DNA of 13,057 bases from Entamoeba histolytica HM-1:IMSS (lineage: Eukaryota > Evosea > Mastigamoebida > Endamoebidae). The position numbers and the translations under genes were made by a program. The stretch spans positions 1-13,057 of the forward strand of contig NW_001915125.1 in the NCBI RefSeq assembly GCF_000208925.1, written 5' to 3'. Below, in pieces: positions 1 to 8,261 of this stretch. How positions within the stretch are numbered: position 1 is the stretch's first letter; each line of letters begins with the position of its first letter. A model generated the notes under the pieces. That model did not search any database and was not told the origin of the DNA. It saw only the letters and a program-made list of their open reading frames with translations.

Positions 1-314
1 GAATTCATGAAATAACATATAACTCTATTATGCAATGTGATTGTGATTTAAGAAAAGACATGTATAATAACATTGTTCTTTGTGGTGGAAGCTCAATGTT
101 CCCTGGAATGAAACAACGATTTATTAAAGAAATTACAGTTTTATCCCCTCCTACTATTCAAATTAATGTTGATTGTAATAGAAAAAGAAAATATGGTGCT
201 TGGATTGGAGGAAAAATGTTTGCTAGTTTATCATCATTTGAAGAACGTTATATGAAGAAAGCTGAATATGATGAATTTGGTGCTTCTTATATTAATTCTA
301 AAGATAAAAAATAA
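1..314 (+). CDS. Divergent actin-family protein, C-terminal part (5' end outside window)
   Basis: The open frame runs in from the left edge (first full codon at base 3) and stops with TAA at 312-314, giving 103 residues. They align by eye with actin subdomains 1/3: IHEITYNSIMQCD, then RKDMYNNIVLCGG and SSMFPGM (the nucleotide-binding GG...MFPG region), then RKYGAWIGGK and FASLSSFEERYMKKAEYDEFG. Known family role: ATP-dependent filament formation, or an actin-related scaffold. Oddities: CGG replaces the usual SGG, K/R replacements follow WIGG, and the usual KCF ending is replaced by a lysine-rich tail (SKDKK). These point to a divergent actin or actin-related protein rather than the conserved conventional actin. 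The ATG at base 30 is an internal Met (actin has Met there), not a start. It cannot be told whether the missing 5' part is intact. Confidence 0.85.
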   Translation, partial: IHEITYNSIMQCDCDLRKDMYNNIVLCGGSSMFPGMKQRFIKEITVLSPPTIQINVDCNRKRKYGAWIGGKMFASLSSFEERYMKKAEYDEFGASYINSKDKK

Positions 315-899
315 ATCTTTCATTTTTCATAACTTTTTAAGTTATTTATAATATTATTATTGTTTTTTCCCCCCTTCTTAATAATTAATTATTGAAAATT
401 TGCAAATTATTCTTTTCATTTCTTTTTTTTATAGCCTTTGTGAATATAGTCAGAATCATTTATATTCTCTATTAAAGAAGTATGAATAATTATAAAGTAA
501 CGATGCTATTATGAAATAGAAACTATTTTCTTTGAAAGTGCTTTTGCTTATGATAAAGAATATTGAATATTAAAAAATGTTTTGACTAATTTAGAAGAAT
601 AGTAAATTTAAATTTTATATTGAACTAAGGACAATGAAACTATATTAAATTGATTATTGAATTGTTGTAATGAATCATTATAAGCAACCAGTAACACAAA
701 ACGTATAGAAGAATAGATAATTGCTTTCTAAAACAAAGACTATCTTGGATATATTTAAAAACATTAAAGAAAAAGAATAAAAGAGTAAAAAAAAGACATA
801 AAACATAACATGAAGAAGTTATGACTCATAAAAATTTGAAAATAAATACAATGTATATCAATGAAGAAATTACATAAAAAACCAAAATAATAGAATCTG
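315..899. other. AT-rich intergenic DNA, possible LINE 3' UTR at its right end
   Basis: No open frame of useful length lies on either strand; the plus-strand frame reading through 430-900 carries about 15 stops in 150 codons, as expected by chance at this base composition. The first 100 bases are probably the 3' UTR of the actin-like gene, with a pyrimidine-rich stretch and a C6 run (369-374) that stands out in this AT-rich DNA. The right part may hold the degenerate 3' UTR of the minus-strand LINE. I found no convincing target-site duplication. Confidence 0.5.
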
Positions 900-2431
900 C
901 TATTGTAAAATGAAAAAAAAATTATTACATATATTCACAATTGGATTTTCTTCATATTGAGAAGTGATTATTGCAGTTTCTTCAATATGCTCTATTGGTG
1001 TAATAGAGTTCATTTCTAGCATACTCGCATTGTATTGTTCTTCTTTTAATGTGATGTCAGAATTGAATGTGTAAAACATTAAGTCTTTCATATTTTTTGA
1101 TAATTATTGTTCGTAGGATTTTGTGAGGAAATCTAATTGTAATTTCAGTGATTTTAATCTTCTTGCTGATTCTTTGTGAATTAATCCATTTATTGATAAT
1201 ATAACAGGTATTATTTCAACATATATTATTTCTCTATTATTTCTTATTTTCTCTTGTAATTCTTTGTATTTATTTATTTTATGAATATAATTTAATTCTA
1301 AATTCATATCTTGACATATAACAACATCTATAATATATCCTTTCTTTTCTGTAATATTTTGTTAATATATATCTGGTATTCTAGTATGGAATGAATTGTC
1401 ACTAACCAATAAATCTTTATTGTAAGTTATGACCATTTTATCATTATTAATACAATTATGATGATTATTAAAATTAATTGAATCAAATTCATTAAAATGG
1501 GTAATTAATATATGTTTAAATATTTGTTTACAAACATAATCATGTTTTGATATTTGGTTCTTTTTCATTACAGGACATCCTAACAATATATGACTAATAG
1601 ATGCAATTGTGTTATGACAATTTTTACAATATTTTAAAGCATCATTTTGGAGTATTTTTGCTTTAATATTTCCTGTCATAGTTACTCCTTCTTGCATCTT
1701 TATTATTTGGAGGAATGCATTTCTTTTTATATTCAATGACCTCCAAGTGGCTACTGTTAATTTCTTATCATTAAAAGTGCCATTTGCACATCTTATATAT
1801 TCACCACATTTCTTTTCTTTCCATTCATTTAAATATCTATCATTTAATTCATTATTTACCCATTCAAATATTTCCTTTACATCATGTTTTCTTTCATTTA
1901 ATTCTATTACATTCATTAATTCATTAAAATTAATCTTCTTACAAAATGCTTTCTTCATTCTTTTAATTATTCCATTTGGATTTTCTTTTATTGCTTCTAT
2001 CATTTCTCATATTCCTGTATTTGATATTTGTATTTTAAATATATTCTTAATAATTCTTTAGCACATTCATCTCTTGCTGACATTAATCCTAATCCCAATT
2101 CATTTATTTTAACATATAATCTACTTTTATGTATATTTCTACTGTATAATTGGAGTTGTATTAATGCTTTTCTTATCTGTTTATCTATCTTCTCCAACTC
2201 TCATAGTTTCCATGGGATAATACAAAATCCGTATCTTAATTTGGAGATTATATCACTATTAATCTTTCTTATTGTATTGATGCTGCTGTACTTCATAGTA
2301 TTTAATGATGATAAAATAGAAGATATATCATTTAATATTCTTGTACAATATTTGTTGATATTTATTTTATCTCCTATTTCAATACCAAGGTAATTTGCTG
2401 TTGTAATAATATTTAAAAATAAATTATTCAT
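900..2431 (-). pseudogene. LINE ORF2 relic: C-terminal reverse transcriptase plus R2-like endonuclease
   Basis: Read on the minus strand, four open segments join into one decayed protein. From 2431 down: YLGIEIGDKIN and LRYGFCIIPWKL (end of reverse transcriptase), a TGA at 2198-2200, then same-frame ELEKIDKQIRKALIQ and GLGLMSARDECAKELLR, typical of the post-RT region of LINEs. At about 2000-2003 the frame shifts, and the new frame continues to 900, interrupted only by TAA at 1362-1364 and TAA at 1104-1106. It holds a CX2CX8HX4C motif (1575-1628) and a PD-X14-D endonuclease motif, as in R2/R4-type elements and EhLINEs. Known role: target-primed reverse transcription, also able to mobilise SINEs. 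The N-terminal half and catalytic YxDD region are absent, so this copy is 5' truncated and dead. The tail (1091-900) is open but shows no motif I recognise. Confidence 0.85.
1326..1628 (-). other. CCHC motif and PD-X14-D endonuclease core of the LINE relic
   Basis: Cysteine codons at 1626-1628, 1617-1619 and 1575-1577 with a histidine between them give CX2CX8HX4C. Downstream, Pro-Asp is at 1371-1376 and the next active-site Asp (in IIDVV) at 1326-1328, exactly 14 codons later; one of the 14 is the TAA at 1362-1364. This order and spacing is that of the restriction-enzyme-like endonuclease of R2/R4 clade LINEs. Confidence 0.8.
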
Positions 2432-2670
2432 AAATGAATAAAAAAAGGATGAAATTAATTCTTCTAAAAATATGAAAAAAATAACAAAAAAAAAACATGA
2501 AATAATTAAGTTAAATACAGGTTTTATTACTATTTGAAAGGAGTTTTAAAATATGAAAAAAATCAATATTTAATTTTTAGAGGAAAAAAATAAAGAAAGA
2601 AACCATTTTTTAATTTTATAAATAAAAAATAAAAAATTTAAATAAAAATAAGTTGTAACTACAATTTTAT
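2432..2670. other. Spacer and probable promoter region of the 225-residue gene
   Basis: A/T-homopolymer-rich DNA with no open frame. TTTAAAT at about 2637-2643, 30 bases before the ATG at 2671, is the only TATA-like candidate. No GAAC element is evident, so promoter assignment is weak. Confidence 0.4.
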
Positions 2671-3348
2671 ATGTCTCAAGTTATACTTCCAAGTGAATTT
2701 CAAAGAATACTCACAATAGCAAAAGCATTTATTACTACAGTTCCTGATATTGACATTATTCTTAATGGACATTATAACATTATATTTGAAAGTAAAACAG
2801 TGTCAGAATTATATCTTCGATGGGCTCCATTGTTTTGGAATTTTTTAAGAAATCCCAATATACCATTTGATAAGAAATTAAAATTATTTACATATTTTTC
2901 TCCCTGTTCTAAACAACCTCTTCAATCAAATTCAGGTTTAACCAAAATGACTGATGACCAATTAATGTTATCGTTAAATGAAGTAATTAAACGAAATAAT
3001 CGACTAAGAATGGATCCAATATTTTATCAAAAGTATATTAAAGAAAGAAATGCTGTAGAACATTTTAAAAGTTTTTTACAACTATTAAAAGCTCATGATA
3101 ATATGAGAAAAGATCCAGTTGAAATAGTAGTTGACCCATTTTATTTTGCTGGTGTTGAATTAAAAAGAAAAGAAGAACGTGAAGAACTTATTCAATTAAT
3201 TTTAAAAGAATTTCAACGTGCAAATCAAAATACTCTTGAACAAATATTTAATTCTTTAAAGGTTAGTCAAACTCAATGGGATGTAGAATTAAATTTTGAC
3301 CAATATTCTGTTAAAGATTTAAAGAGTCTTTTGTATTTATTTAATTAA
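2671..3348 (+). CDS. Uncharacterised 225-residue protein with a possible C-terminal NET-like domain
   Basis: A single intact frame with a codon pattern like its neighbours and a clear boundary to AT-rich flanks, so a real gene. No signal peptide or membrane segment. Residues 1-90 are hydrophobic-patterned helices (LYLRWAPLFWNFL at about 46-58); residues 95-150 are basic and charged. The last 60 residues are predicted helical: EREELIQLILKEF, then TLEQIFNSLK, then an acidic-hydrophobic strand VELNFDQ, then SVKDLKSLLYLF. By eye this order resembles the extraterminal (NET/ET) domain of BET and Taf14-type chromatin proteins, where an E-I-D-like strand precedes a TLREL helix. No bromodomain or YEATS domain was recognised. 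The NET call is tentative; otherwise it is a conserved-hypothetical type protein. It ends 206 bases before the RhoGEF-like gene. Confidence 0.75.
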   Translation: MSQVILPSEFQRILTIAKAFITTVPDIDIILNGHYNIIFESKTVSELYLRWAPLFWNFLRNPNIPFDKKLKLFTYFSPCSKQPLQSNSGLTKMTDDQLMLSLNEVIKRNNRLRMDPIFYQKYIKERNAVEHFKSFLQLLKAHDNMRKDPVEIVVDPFYFAGVELKRKEEREELIQLILKEFQRANQNTLEQIFNSLKVSQTQWDVELNFDQYSVKDLKSLLYLFN

Positions 3349-3554
3349 TATTAGAATAAATTGAATTAATGTTCTCTTTATTATTACTAAGGAAATAAAG
3401 TTCTTTTTGATAGTTTCAAATATTTTCTTATCCCAAGAAAAATAAATTTTTGTTTTTGTATTTGTTTTGTTATAATGAAAATTATAACAAAACTATATGA
3501 AAGTTATTACTTTATCTGAATGAAACAAAACTTTAAAAAAAGGTAAATTAAACA

Positions 3555-6329
3555 ATGAATGAATTACAAAACTTTTGCCTTGAAGAACTTCAACCTAAAG
3601 AAGTTCAGTTATTAAATAAATTACATTGTTATCTTCGTGGAAGTACTGAACAAGCAGAACAAGGTTTTGAAATTATGTCAGATGCATTGGAAAATGTTGG
3701 ATTTAAAAATTTCTTAAAGAAAGTTAAACCATCTTTATATACTGATTGTTTATTATCAAGTGAGATTGATATAGTCAATGCAACTCTTAACTTTCTTATT
3801 TTATTAAGTGAAGAAAATGAAATTTCTGAACACGTAATACGACATGACGATGAACTTGCAAATAGATTAAATCCTTTAGTTTCAAATGAAGAAACTGTTA
3901 TTGCTGCTCTTCATGTTATTAATGGATTTATTTCTGTTGCAGAAAAATTAGATAATGCTTTACCAAGAACTCCTAGAAGACACTCAATTAATTGTTCTAA
4001 TATTTCACAGTTTATCATTCTTATTCCAGCATTAAACAGACATTTACAAACTTATGACCCAGTTCAAATGTCTGTATATCAATGCCTTATCCATATTTTA
4101 AGAATTCCAAATGCTAAATCAATATTTTTACGTGAAAATGGTGCTGAAAGAATTGCTGATCTTATTACTGGTGGAAATGATGGTATTATTTCAGGGTGTT
4201 CTCTTATTAATACATTACTAACAAATGAAGAAGAACATACTTGTAATACCTTTAATTTGATTCTTCTTAAAGCAAATATTATTGCTTCGTTATTGATAGA
4301 ATTAAATAGTGAAGCTGTTGGAGAATGTTTAAAAGCATTAGAAATTATGGCAAAGAGTAAAATTGTTGTAAATGCAATTGCAGCATCTCCAAATATTTTG
4401 ACTCTTATTGACTGTCTTAAATTTCCACCAGAAGAACCTAATACTATAGACTCTTTAAAAGATGCACTTGAAATAACTTCTTTGCTTGCTCAAAATAAAA
4501 CTGCACTGACAAGATTCAGAGAAGTTGGATTTACATTAGTTCTTTCTGATTTATTATCTAATTTTAATGAATTAAATGATCGTATGCAAATATTATTATT
4601 ATCTACTTTAATGGATTGTACTTCAGATGAACATTTAATGAATGAATTAAATATTTATAATGTGGAAATTCTTTTAAAATTAATTTCATTACAAGGAATT
4701 GCTAATGATATCAAGACTAAAATTCTTACTCAATTCGCTTATTTTAAACAACACCAACCTATTTTAGAACCAACTCAAATTACTTTAGAGACTGCAAAAC
4801 AAGAAGAAGAACTTAAGAATATGGAAAAGGCTATGGATATTACTAAAAAGAGATTATCCCAATATGAAACAGCTTATCTTTCTTCAACTAACACTTCTCA
4901 ACCAGAAGATTTTACTCTAAATTCTTCTACAAACCATAACCAAGAAAATCAAAATGAAAATAATGAACAACACAAAACAATGAGAGTACCAAGAAAAACA
5001 TTAGCTCAAAGAAAGAAGAGAAATGCAATAATTATGAAAGGATTCCAAGTTGAAGACTTAGCACAACATTATGGAGAAAGTATTCCTCCAGAACCATCAA
5101 CTGTAATAATTCCTAGAGTATTAAAAAGGTCAGAAGAAGTAAAACAAAATGAAAATAATTCTATTCAAGTTACATCTTCACAAGTTAGTGATGGTACAAC
5201 AACTAATACAAAAGATAATCAAAAAGAAGAAAGTGATAAAATAATATCACCAAGAAATAAGAAAGAACAAAATGAAAAAGGAGATAATGAAGAAAGTAAA
5301 TTATTATGTGATAGGTTAAGTTTAAATAGAATGAAAATGCCATCTATTGAATTAATTTCAGCAGAAGGAAATAAAGAACAATTAACTTTTGTATCTCAAT
5401 TAAATGCTCAATCAAAAAATAGAGGAGTTTGTTTAAATGAATTATATGAAAGTCAAGTATCTTTTAATAAAACAATGAATAAAATTATTACAGTGGTTAT
5501 TCCTCAATTAATTAAAATTAATAAAGAATTTGCAAATATTTTTCCATCGTTTGAACGATTAGCAAAATTTCATGAACAATTAGAAATTGATTTAAAAGTA
5601 CTTGTTGATAATAATCAGAAATATGATGTTGATGTTTGTGATGTTATTAGTAAAATGTTAAATAATAGTGAATTTATGAAAGAATATGAAAGATATTGGA
5701 TTAATATTGAAATGGATAAAGTTAGAACATTAAGAGAACAATCAGACACATCAAAAAAATTGAAAGAGTTTGATAAAGAAGGATTAATTGTTGAAAAATT
5801 AATTCTTCTTCCAATGGATAGGTTTAGAAGATTTATTCCTATTATTGATGCATTTGTTCATAATACACCTGATTGTTGTGTTGAACATGATAATATAGTT
5901 AAAGCATATAGTGATATTGTTTATTTAATTGCATTTTTTGATGAAAAAAGACAAATACAACAAGGATTAGCTAAAATAAAGAAATTACAAAAAGAAGTAG
6001 AAGGATTTGATGTTATTGGAGTTGTATTATCTGATATTCAATTATGTGTAAAAGTAGGAAAAAAACCAGAAACTTTAAAAGTTATTGTTGTAGGACAAGA
6101 TAATGGTATTGTACAACTAATTGGTATTAAAAAGAAAAAGAAAACATTGAGTGTTAAATGGAAATATATTATTGATAAATCTACTATTCTAATTCCTAAT
6201 GACAATAAAATTACAATTACAACAAAAGACCAAACAGGAAAAAGTTGTGAAATAACTCTTACATTTAAATTTTCAAGAGAGTGTGATGAATGGTATCAAA
6301 TGGTTCTTAAAACATTAAACAATTGTTAA
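3555..6329 (+). CDS. ARM-like repeat / DH-PH Rho guanine-nucleotide exchange factor
   Basis: A 924-residue intact frame starting at the first ATG (AACAATGAATG context). Residues 1-400 are leucine-rich paired helices, resembling armadillo/HEAT repeats. Residues 412-440 form a probable short coiled coil (QEEELKNMEKAMDITKKRL), followed by a polar Asn/Gln/Glu/Lys-rich linker to about 600 with a basic patch (RVPRKTLAQRKKR). Residues 610-815 fit a DH domain: RGVCLNELYES at 623 matches conserved region 1, and LPMDRFRRF at 752-760 followed by a helix ending NTP matches conserved region 3 (L-P-x-x-R-x-x-R-Y/F). Residues 817-924 fit a PH domain, with W913 in the last helix where PH domains carry their invariant Trp. 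Known family role: GDP release from Rho/Rac GTPases, driving actin remodelling and phagocytosis. The partner GTPase cannot be read from sequence. Both DH and PH are divergent. Confidence 0.82.
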   Translation: MNELQNFCLEELQPKEVQLLNKLHCYLRGSTEQAEQGFEIMSDALENVGFKNFLKKVKPSLYTDCLLSSEIDIVNATLNFLILLSEENEISEHVIRHDDELANRLNPLVSNEETVIAALHVINGFISVAEKLDNALPRTPRRHSINCSNISQFIILIPALNRHLQTYDPVQMSVYQCLIHILRIPNAKSIFLRENGAERIADLITGGNDGIISGCSLINTLLTNEEEHTCNTFNLILLKANIIASLLIELNSEAVGECLKALEIMAKSKIVVNAIAASPNILTLIDCLKFPPEEPNTIDSLKDALEITSLLAQNKTALTRFREVGFTLVLSDLLSNFNELNDRMQILLLSTLMDCTSDEHLMNELNIYNVEILLKLISLQGIANDIKTKILTQFAYFKQHQPILEPTQITLETAKQEEELKNMEKAMDITKKRLSQYETAYLSSTNTSQPEDFTLNSSTNHNQENQNENNEQHKTMRVPRKTLAQRKKRNAIIMKGFQVEDLAQHYGESIPPEPSTVIIPRVLKRSEEVKQNENNSIQVTSSQVSDGTTTNTKDNQKEESDKIISPRNKKEQNEKGDNEESKLLCDRLSLNRMKMPSIELISAEGNKEQLTFVSQLNAQSKNRGVCLNELYESQVSFNKTMNKIITVVIPQLIKINKEFANIFPSFERLAKFHEQLEIDLKVLVDNNQKYDVDVCDVISKMLNNSEFMKEYERYWINIEMDKVRTLREQSDTSKKLKEFDKEGLIVEKLILLPMDRFRRFIPIIDAFVHNTPDCCVEHDNIVKAYSDIVYLIAFFDEKRQIQQGLAKIKKLQKEVEGFDVIGVVLSDIQLCVKVGKKPETLKVIVVGQDNGIVQLIGIKKKKKTLSVKWKYIIDKSTILIPNDNKITITTKDQTGKSCEITLTFKFSRECDEWYQMVLKTLNNC

Positions 6330-7129
6330 AAAACTATATTTTTTTTTTGTTTTGTTTTTTATAATAAAATGAAAGTAATTTTCAAATAATTATTAATATT
6401 TCTTCTTTAATATTTTAATGTCTTATTTATTGGTACTTGTGATATTATAAAAATATTTAATGAATAAATGTTTATAATACAATACTATAATATTTAATTC
6501 ATTTTATCTTTGTTAAGTAATTTTTATGAATTGACTTAACCTTTTTATTAGTTTTAATTATCATAATTTTCATTACATTATATATGTTTGAACATATTAA
6601 TATAATTATATTGACATTGTTTAATAACTATTATAAATAAAATACAAAAAATATGAAGATTATAAATCTCATTCAGGTAATCTCTTTTTAAGTATATAAT
6701 ACTTCTTTTGTTCTTTTGATAATTTAACTTTTTTTTAATATATTGTAATTGAGCAAGAAAAGAACTGTATAGAGTTATATTATTTTATTAACAATCTACT
6801 TCTCTTTTTATCTTCTCTTTTAATAAGTAATTGTCCATTGTCTTAATAAACCAAATCAAAGATAAATATTATAGAAGAAATAACAAAACAAAAAAAGAAA
6901 AAATAAACCAATGGAATTAATCTATTAATAAAGATTCTAAAAAATTCATCTGGCAAAAGAATTTTTCTAAAAACGTCGAAACTAATCTTAATTGATCGAA
7001 CGTTGTCTTGAGTTTTTTTAATGAATGTTTTGTTATTGGATTTTGGTTTGAAAACTATTATTTAGTACATCATCTTAAACGAATTGATTTTTTTATTGAG
7101 CTCTGTACTAATAATAGAAAGACTAAATC
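6330..7129. other. Long AT-rich intergenic region
   Basis: Starts with the T-rich 3' UTR of the RhoGEF-like gene (T runs at about 6339-6360). I see no open frame of useful length, no tRNA fold and no SINE 5' end. A pyrimidine-rich stretch (about 6790-6825) precedes a purine-rich one (about 6870-6905). The segment around 6970-7010 is less AT-rich than its surroundings, with two CG-containing spots (ACGTCGAAAC, GATCGAACGTTG) of unknown meaning. Confidence 0.5.
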
Positions 7130-7170
7130 GTATTTAAACTGTTTTCTAATGAACTTATTTCATCAAATTA
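7130..7170 (+). promoter_or_regulatory. Entamoeba-type core promoter: TATA, GAAC element, TTCA start region
   Basis: GTATTTAAAC at 7130-7139 is an exact match to the Entamoeba TATA-like consensus. AATGAACT at 7148-7155 matches the GAAC element. TTTCATC at 7158-7164 fits the tail of the initiator consensus (AAAAATTCA). The ATG follows at 7171, so the 5' UTR would be about 10 bases, as is usual in Entamoeba. This is the clearest promoter in the window and supports that start codon. Confidence 0.8.
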
Positions 7171-7635
7171 ATGGTTGCTAAAGTTCTTGTTCTTCTTGGT
7201 ACTCTTAGAGCAAATTCTAATAGTGCTGCTTATGCAAATGCTTTTATTGAAGGACTTAAATCAAAGATGGAAATTGATGTAAAAACCATTAATTTAACAA
7301 AGAAAGCAGTTGGTGGATGTAGTGAATGTTTTGCTTGTGTTCCTCACAAAGAATTGTTTTGTACAGAAAAAGATGAATTTATAGAAATAGCAAATGAATT
7401 TCTTAATGCAGACATTGTTTTATTTGCACATCCAGTATTTTGGCTTTCAATTCCTGGAGAAGTTAAGAATTTTATTGATAGAATGATTTGTGTATTTGAC
7501 TTTGATACTAATACATGCAAAGATTCATTTAAAGAGAATTTTGGAAAGAAATATGTTGTTTGTATGCCAAATTGTAGAAGAACAACAAAAGAAACTGCTG
7601 TGAATGCTGAAAAGCCTATTGAATGTTTTTTGTGA
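7171..7635 (+). CDS. Iron-sulfur flavoprotein (NADPH-dependent FMN reductase fold), frame broken near C-terminus
   Basis: The open frame gives 154 residues. Residues 4-18 (KVLVLLGTLRANSNS) form the first strand and the FMN-phosphate loop of flavodoxin-like reductases. C50, C53, C56 and C64 form CX2CX2CX7C, the compact cluster motif of iron-sulfur flavoproteins (known to hold a 4Fe-4S cluster in archaeal Isf). AHPVFWLSIPGEVKNFIDR at about 91-109 is the conserved flavin-binding strand-loop and dimer region. Known family role: cytosolic two-electron transfer from NAD(P)H or ferredoxin-type donors to FMN and then to small acceptors; related proteins in anaerobic protists reduce nitro compounds. 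The frame ends early, at a TGA (7633-7635) just after a T6 run, yet coding similarity continues in another frame to 7771. A strong promoter lies directly upstream. Confidence 0.85.
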   Translation: MVAKVLVLLGTLRANSNSAAYANAFIEGLKSKMEIDVKTINLTKKAVGGCSECFACVPHKELFCTEKDEFIEIANEFLNADIVLFAHPVFWLSIPGEVKNFIDRMICVFDFDTNTCKDSFKENFGKKYVVCMPNCRRTTKETAVNAEKPIECFL

Positions 7636-7771
7636 AATGTATGGCATTCCATATTCTAGTGTTTATTTATTTGCAAATAATATGGATGTGACACAAAACG
7701 TTCAACAAAAAGAAACTGCAAAGAAAGCAGGAATTGAATGTGGTGAGAAATTAATGAAACAGAACAATTAA
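7632..7771 (+). pseudogene. Out-of-frame C-terminal tail of the iron-sulfur flavoprotein
   Basis: Directly after the T6 run at 7626-7631 another frame carries plausible coding sequence with no stop until TAA at 7769-7771: CEMYGIPYSSVYLFANN, then a charged helix with ETAKKAGIECGEKLMK, which is the usual last helix of these flavodoxin-fold proteins. The displacement equals one extra T in the run. The full gene would then encode about 199 residues, the normal size of this family. Either the copy is a recent pseudogene or the base is a sequencing error; the sequence alone cannot decide. Confidence 0.8.
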
Positions 7772-7882
7772 TTTTAATTTAATTTTTCATTAAAAATTGA
7801 TTATATTCTTATTTTATTATATAATTAAACAATGATAATTATTTATAAAAGTATAAAAGAAATATTATTTTTTTATATTTCA
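7772..7882. other. Short AT-rich spacer before the first SINE
   Basis: Probable 3' UTR of the flavoprotein gene: T-rich, with TAATTTAATTTTTC directly after the stop of the displaced tail. No other signal is seen. Confidence 0.5.
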
Positions 7883-7907
7883 TATTTAAAAGAGTTGTTT
7901 TTTATCA
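7883..7907 (+). repeat. Left target-site duplication of SINE copy 1
   Basis: Twenty-five bases identical to 8525-8549. The match stops on both sides, and the SINE 5' end begins in the next bases. This is the signature of insertion by target-primed reverse transcription. Confidence 0.92.
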
Positions 7908-8029
7908 GATTCGAAGATGGCACGTCAGAGACACCACATGAAACCCTAAAATAATCCCATGCTTCGAATCTCCCAGTTATCGTCTGGTCATGATGCCTTT
8001 GGTGAGATAATATCTATTCAACACTAACT

Positions 8030-8172
8030 GTTTATTATTATTAATATTTATTAGAAGTGATTATTATAAAAGATTATTATTCATTAAGGTGTATTGTTAT
8101 TCATTATTATTTATAAGGATTATTATTTACTAAGGAGGTATTATGTATTAAGAATTATCATTTATTAAAGAA
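8030..8172 (+). repeat. Degenerate short repeat block inside SINE copy 1
   Basis: About six imperfect units on the theme TTATTATTYATTAAGG, of uneven length (roughly 14-27 bases), for example GATTATTATTCATTAAGG, GATTATTATTTACTAAGG and AATTATCATTTATTAAAG. They sit at the position where copy 2 carries its unrelated 26-27 bp repeats, just past the shared 5' module. Confidence 0.65.
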
Positions 8173-8261
8173 GACGCATATATAATTGATATTGTTGCAC
8201 AAAAATTAAACATAAGGATATTATCAAGGAATAGGGTTTCTTTAATGGGTGTCGAAGGTAA

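Larger units (their letters stand above)
890..2440 (-). mobile_element. 5'-truncated non-LTR retrotransposon (EhLINE-like) fragment
   Basis: Bounds are approximate and set by the coding similarity. The 5' truncation near 2440 is typical of target-primed insertion. Flanks at 2432-2520 and 800-900 were compared for a target-site duplication and none was convincing, so the insertion is old or the ends are eroded. The 3' end in element orientation lies at or left of base 900. Confidence 0.7.

Noticed and set aside
430..900. Plus-strand frame that would read as protein if TAA/TAG/TGA were sense codons
   Set aside because: About 15 stops in 150 codons is what chance predicts at this base composition, and no motif appears in the read-through. 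Neighbouring genes clearly use all three codons normally or as stops.
1747..2393. Plus-strand open frames (104 and 121 residues), Phe/Ile/Ser-rich
   Set aside because: They are antisense shadows of the LINE ORF2 relic; their composition is what reverse-complemented Lys/Asn/Glu-rich coding sequence yields.
800..2520. Target-site duplication for the LINE relic (ACATGAA at about 809 and 2493)
   Set aside because: Only 7-8 bases match, which is common by chance in this AT-rich DNA.
7344..7652. Minus-strand 102-residue open frame
   Set aside because: It lies antisense to the well-supported flavoprotein gene and shows no motif.
8030..8172. CRISPR-like or satellite array
   Set aside because: Units are uneven and degenerate, there are no unique spacers, and the block lies inside a SINE in a eukaryotic genome.
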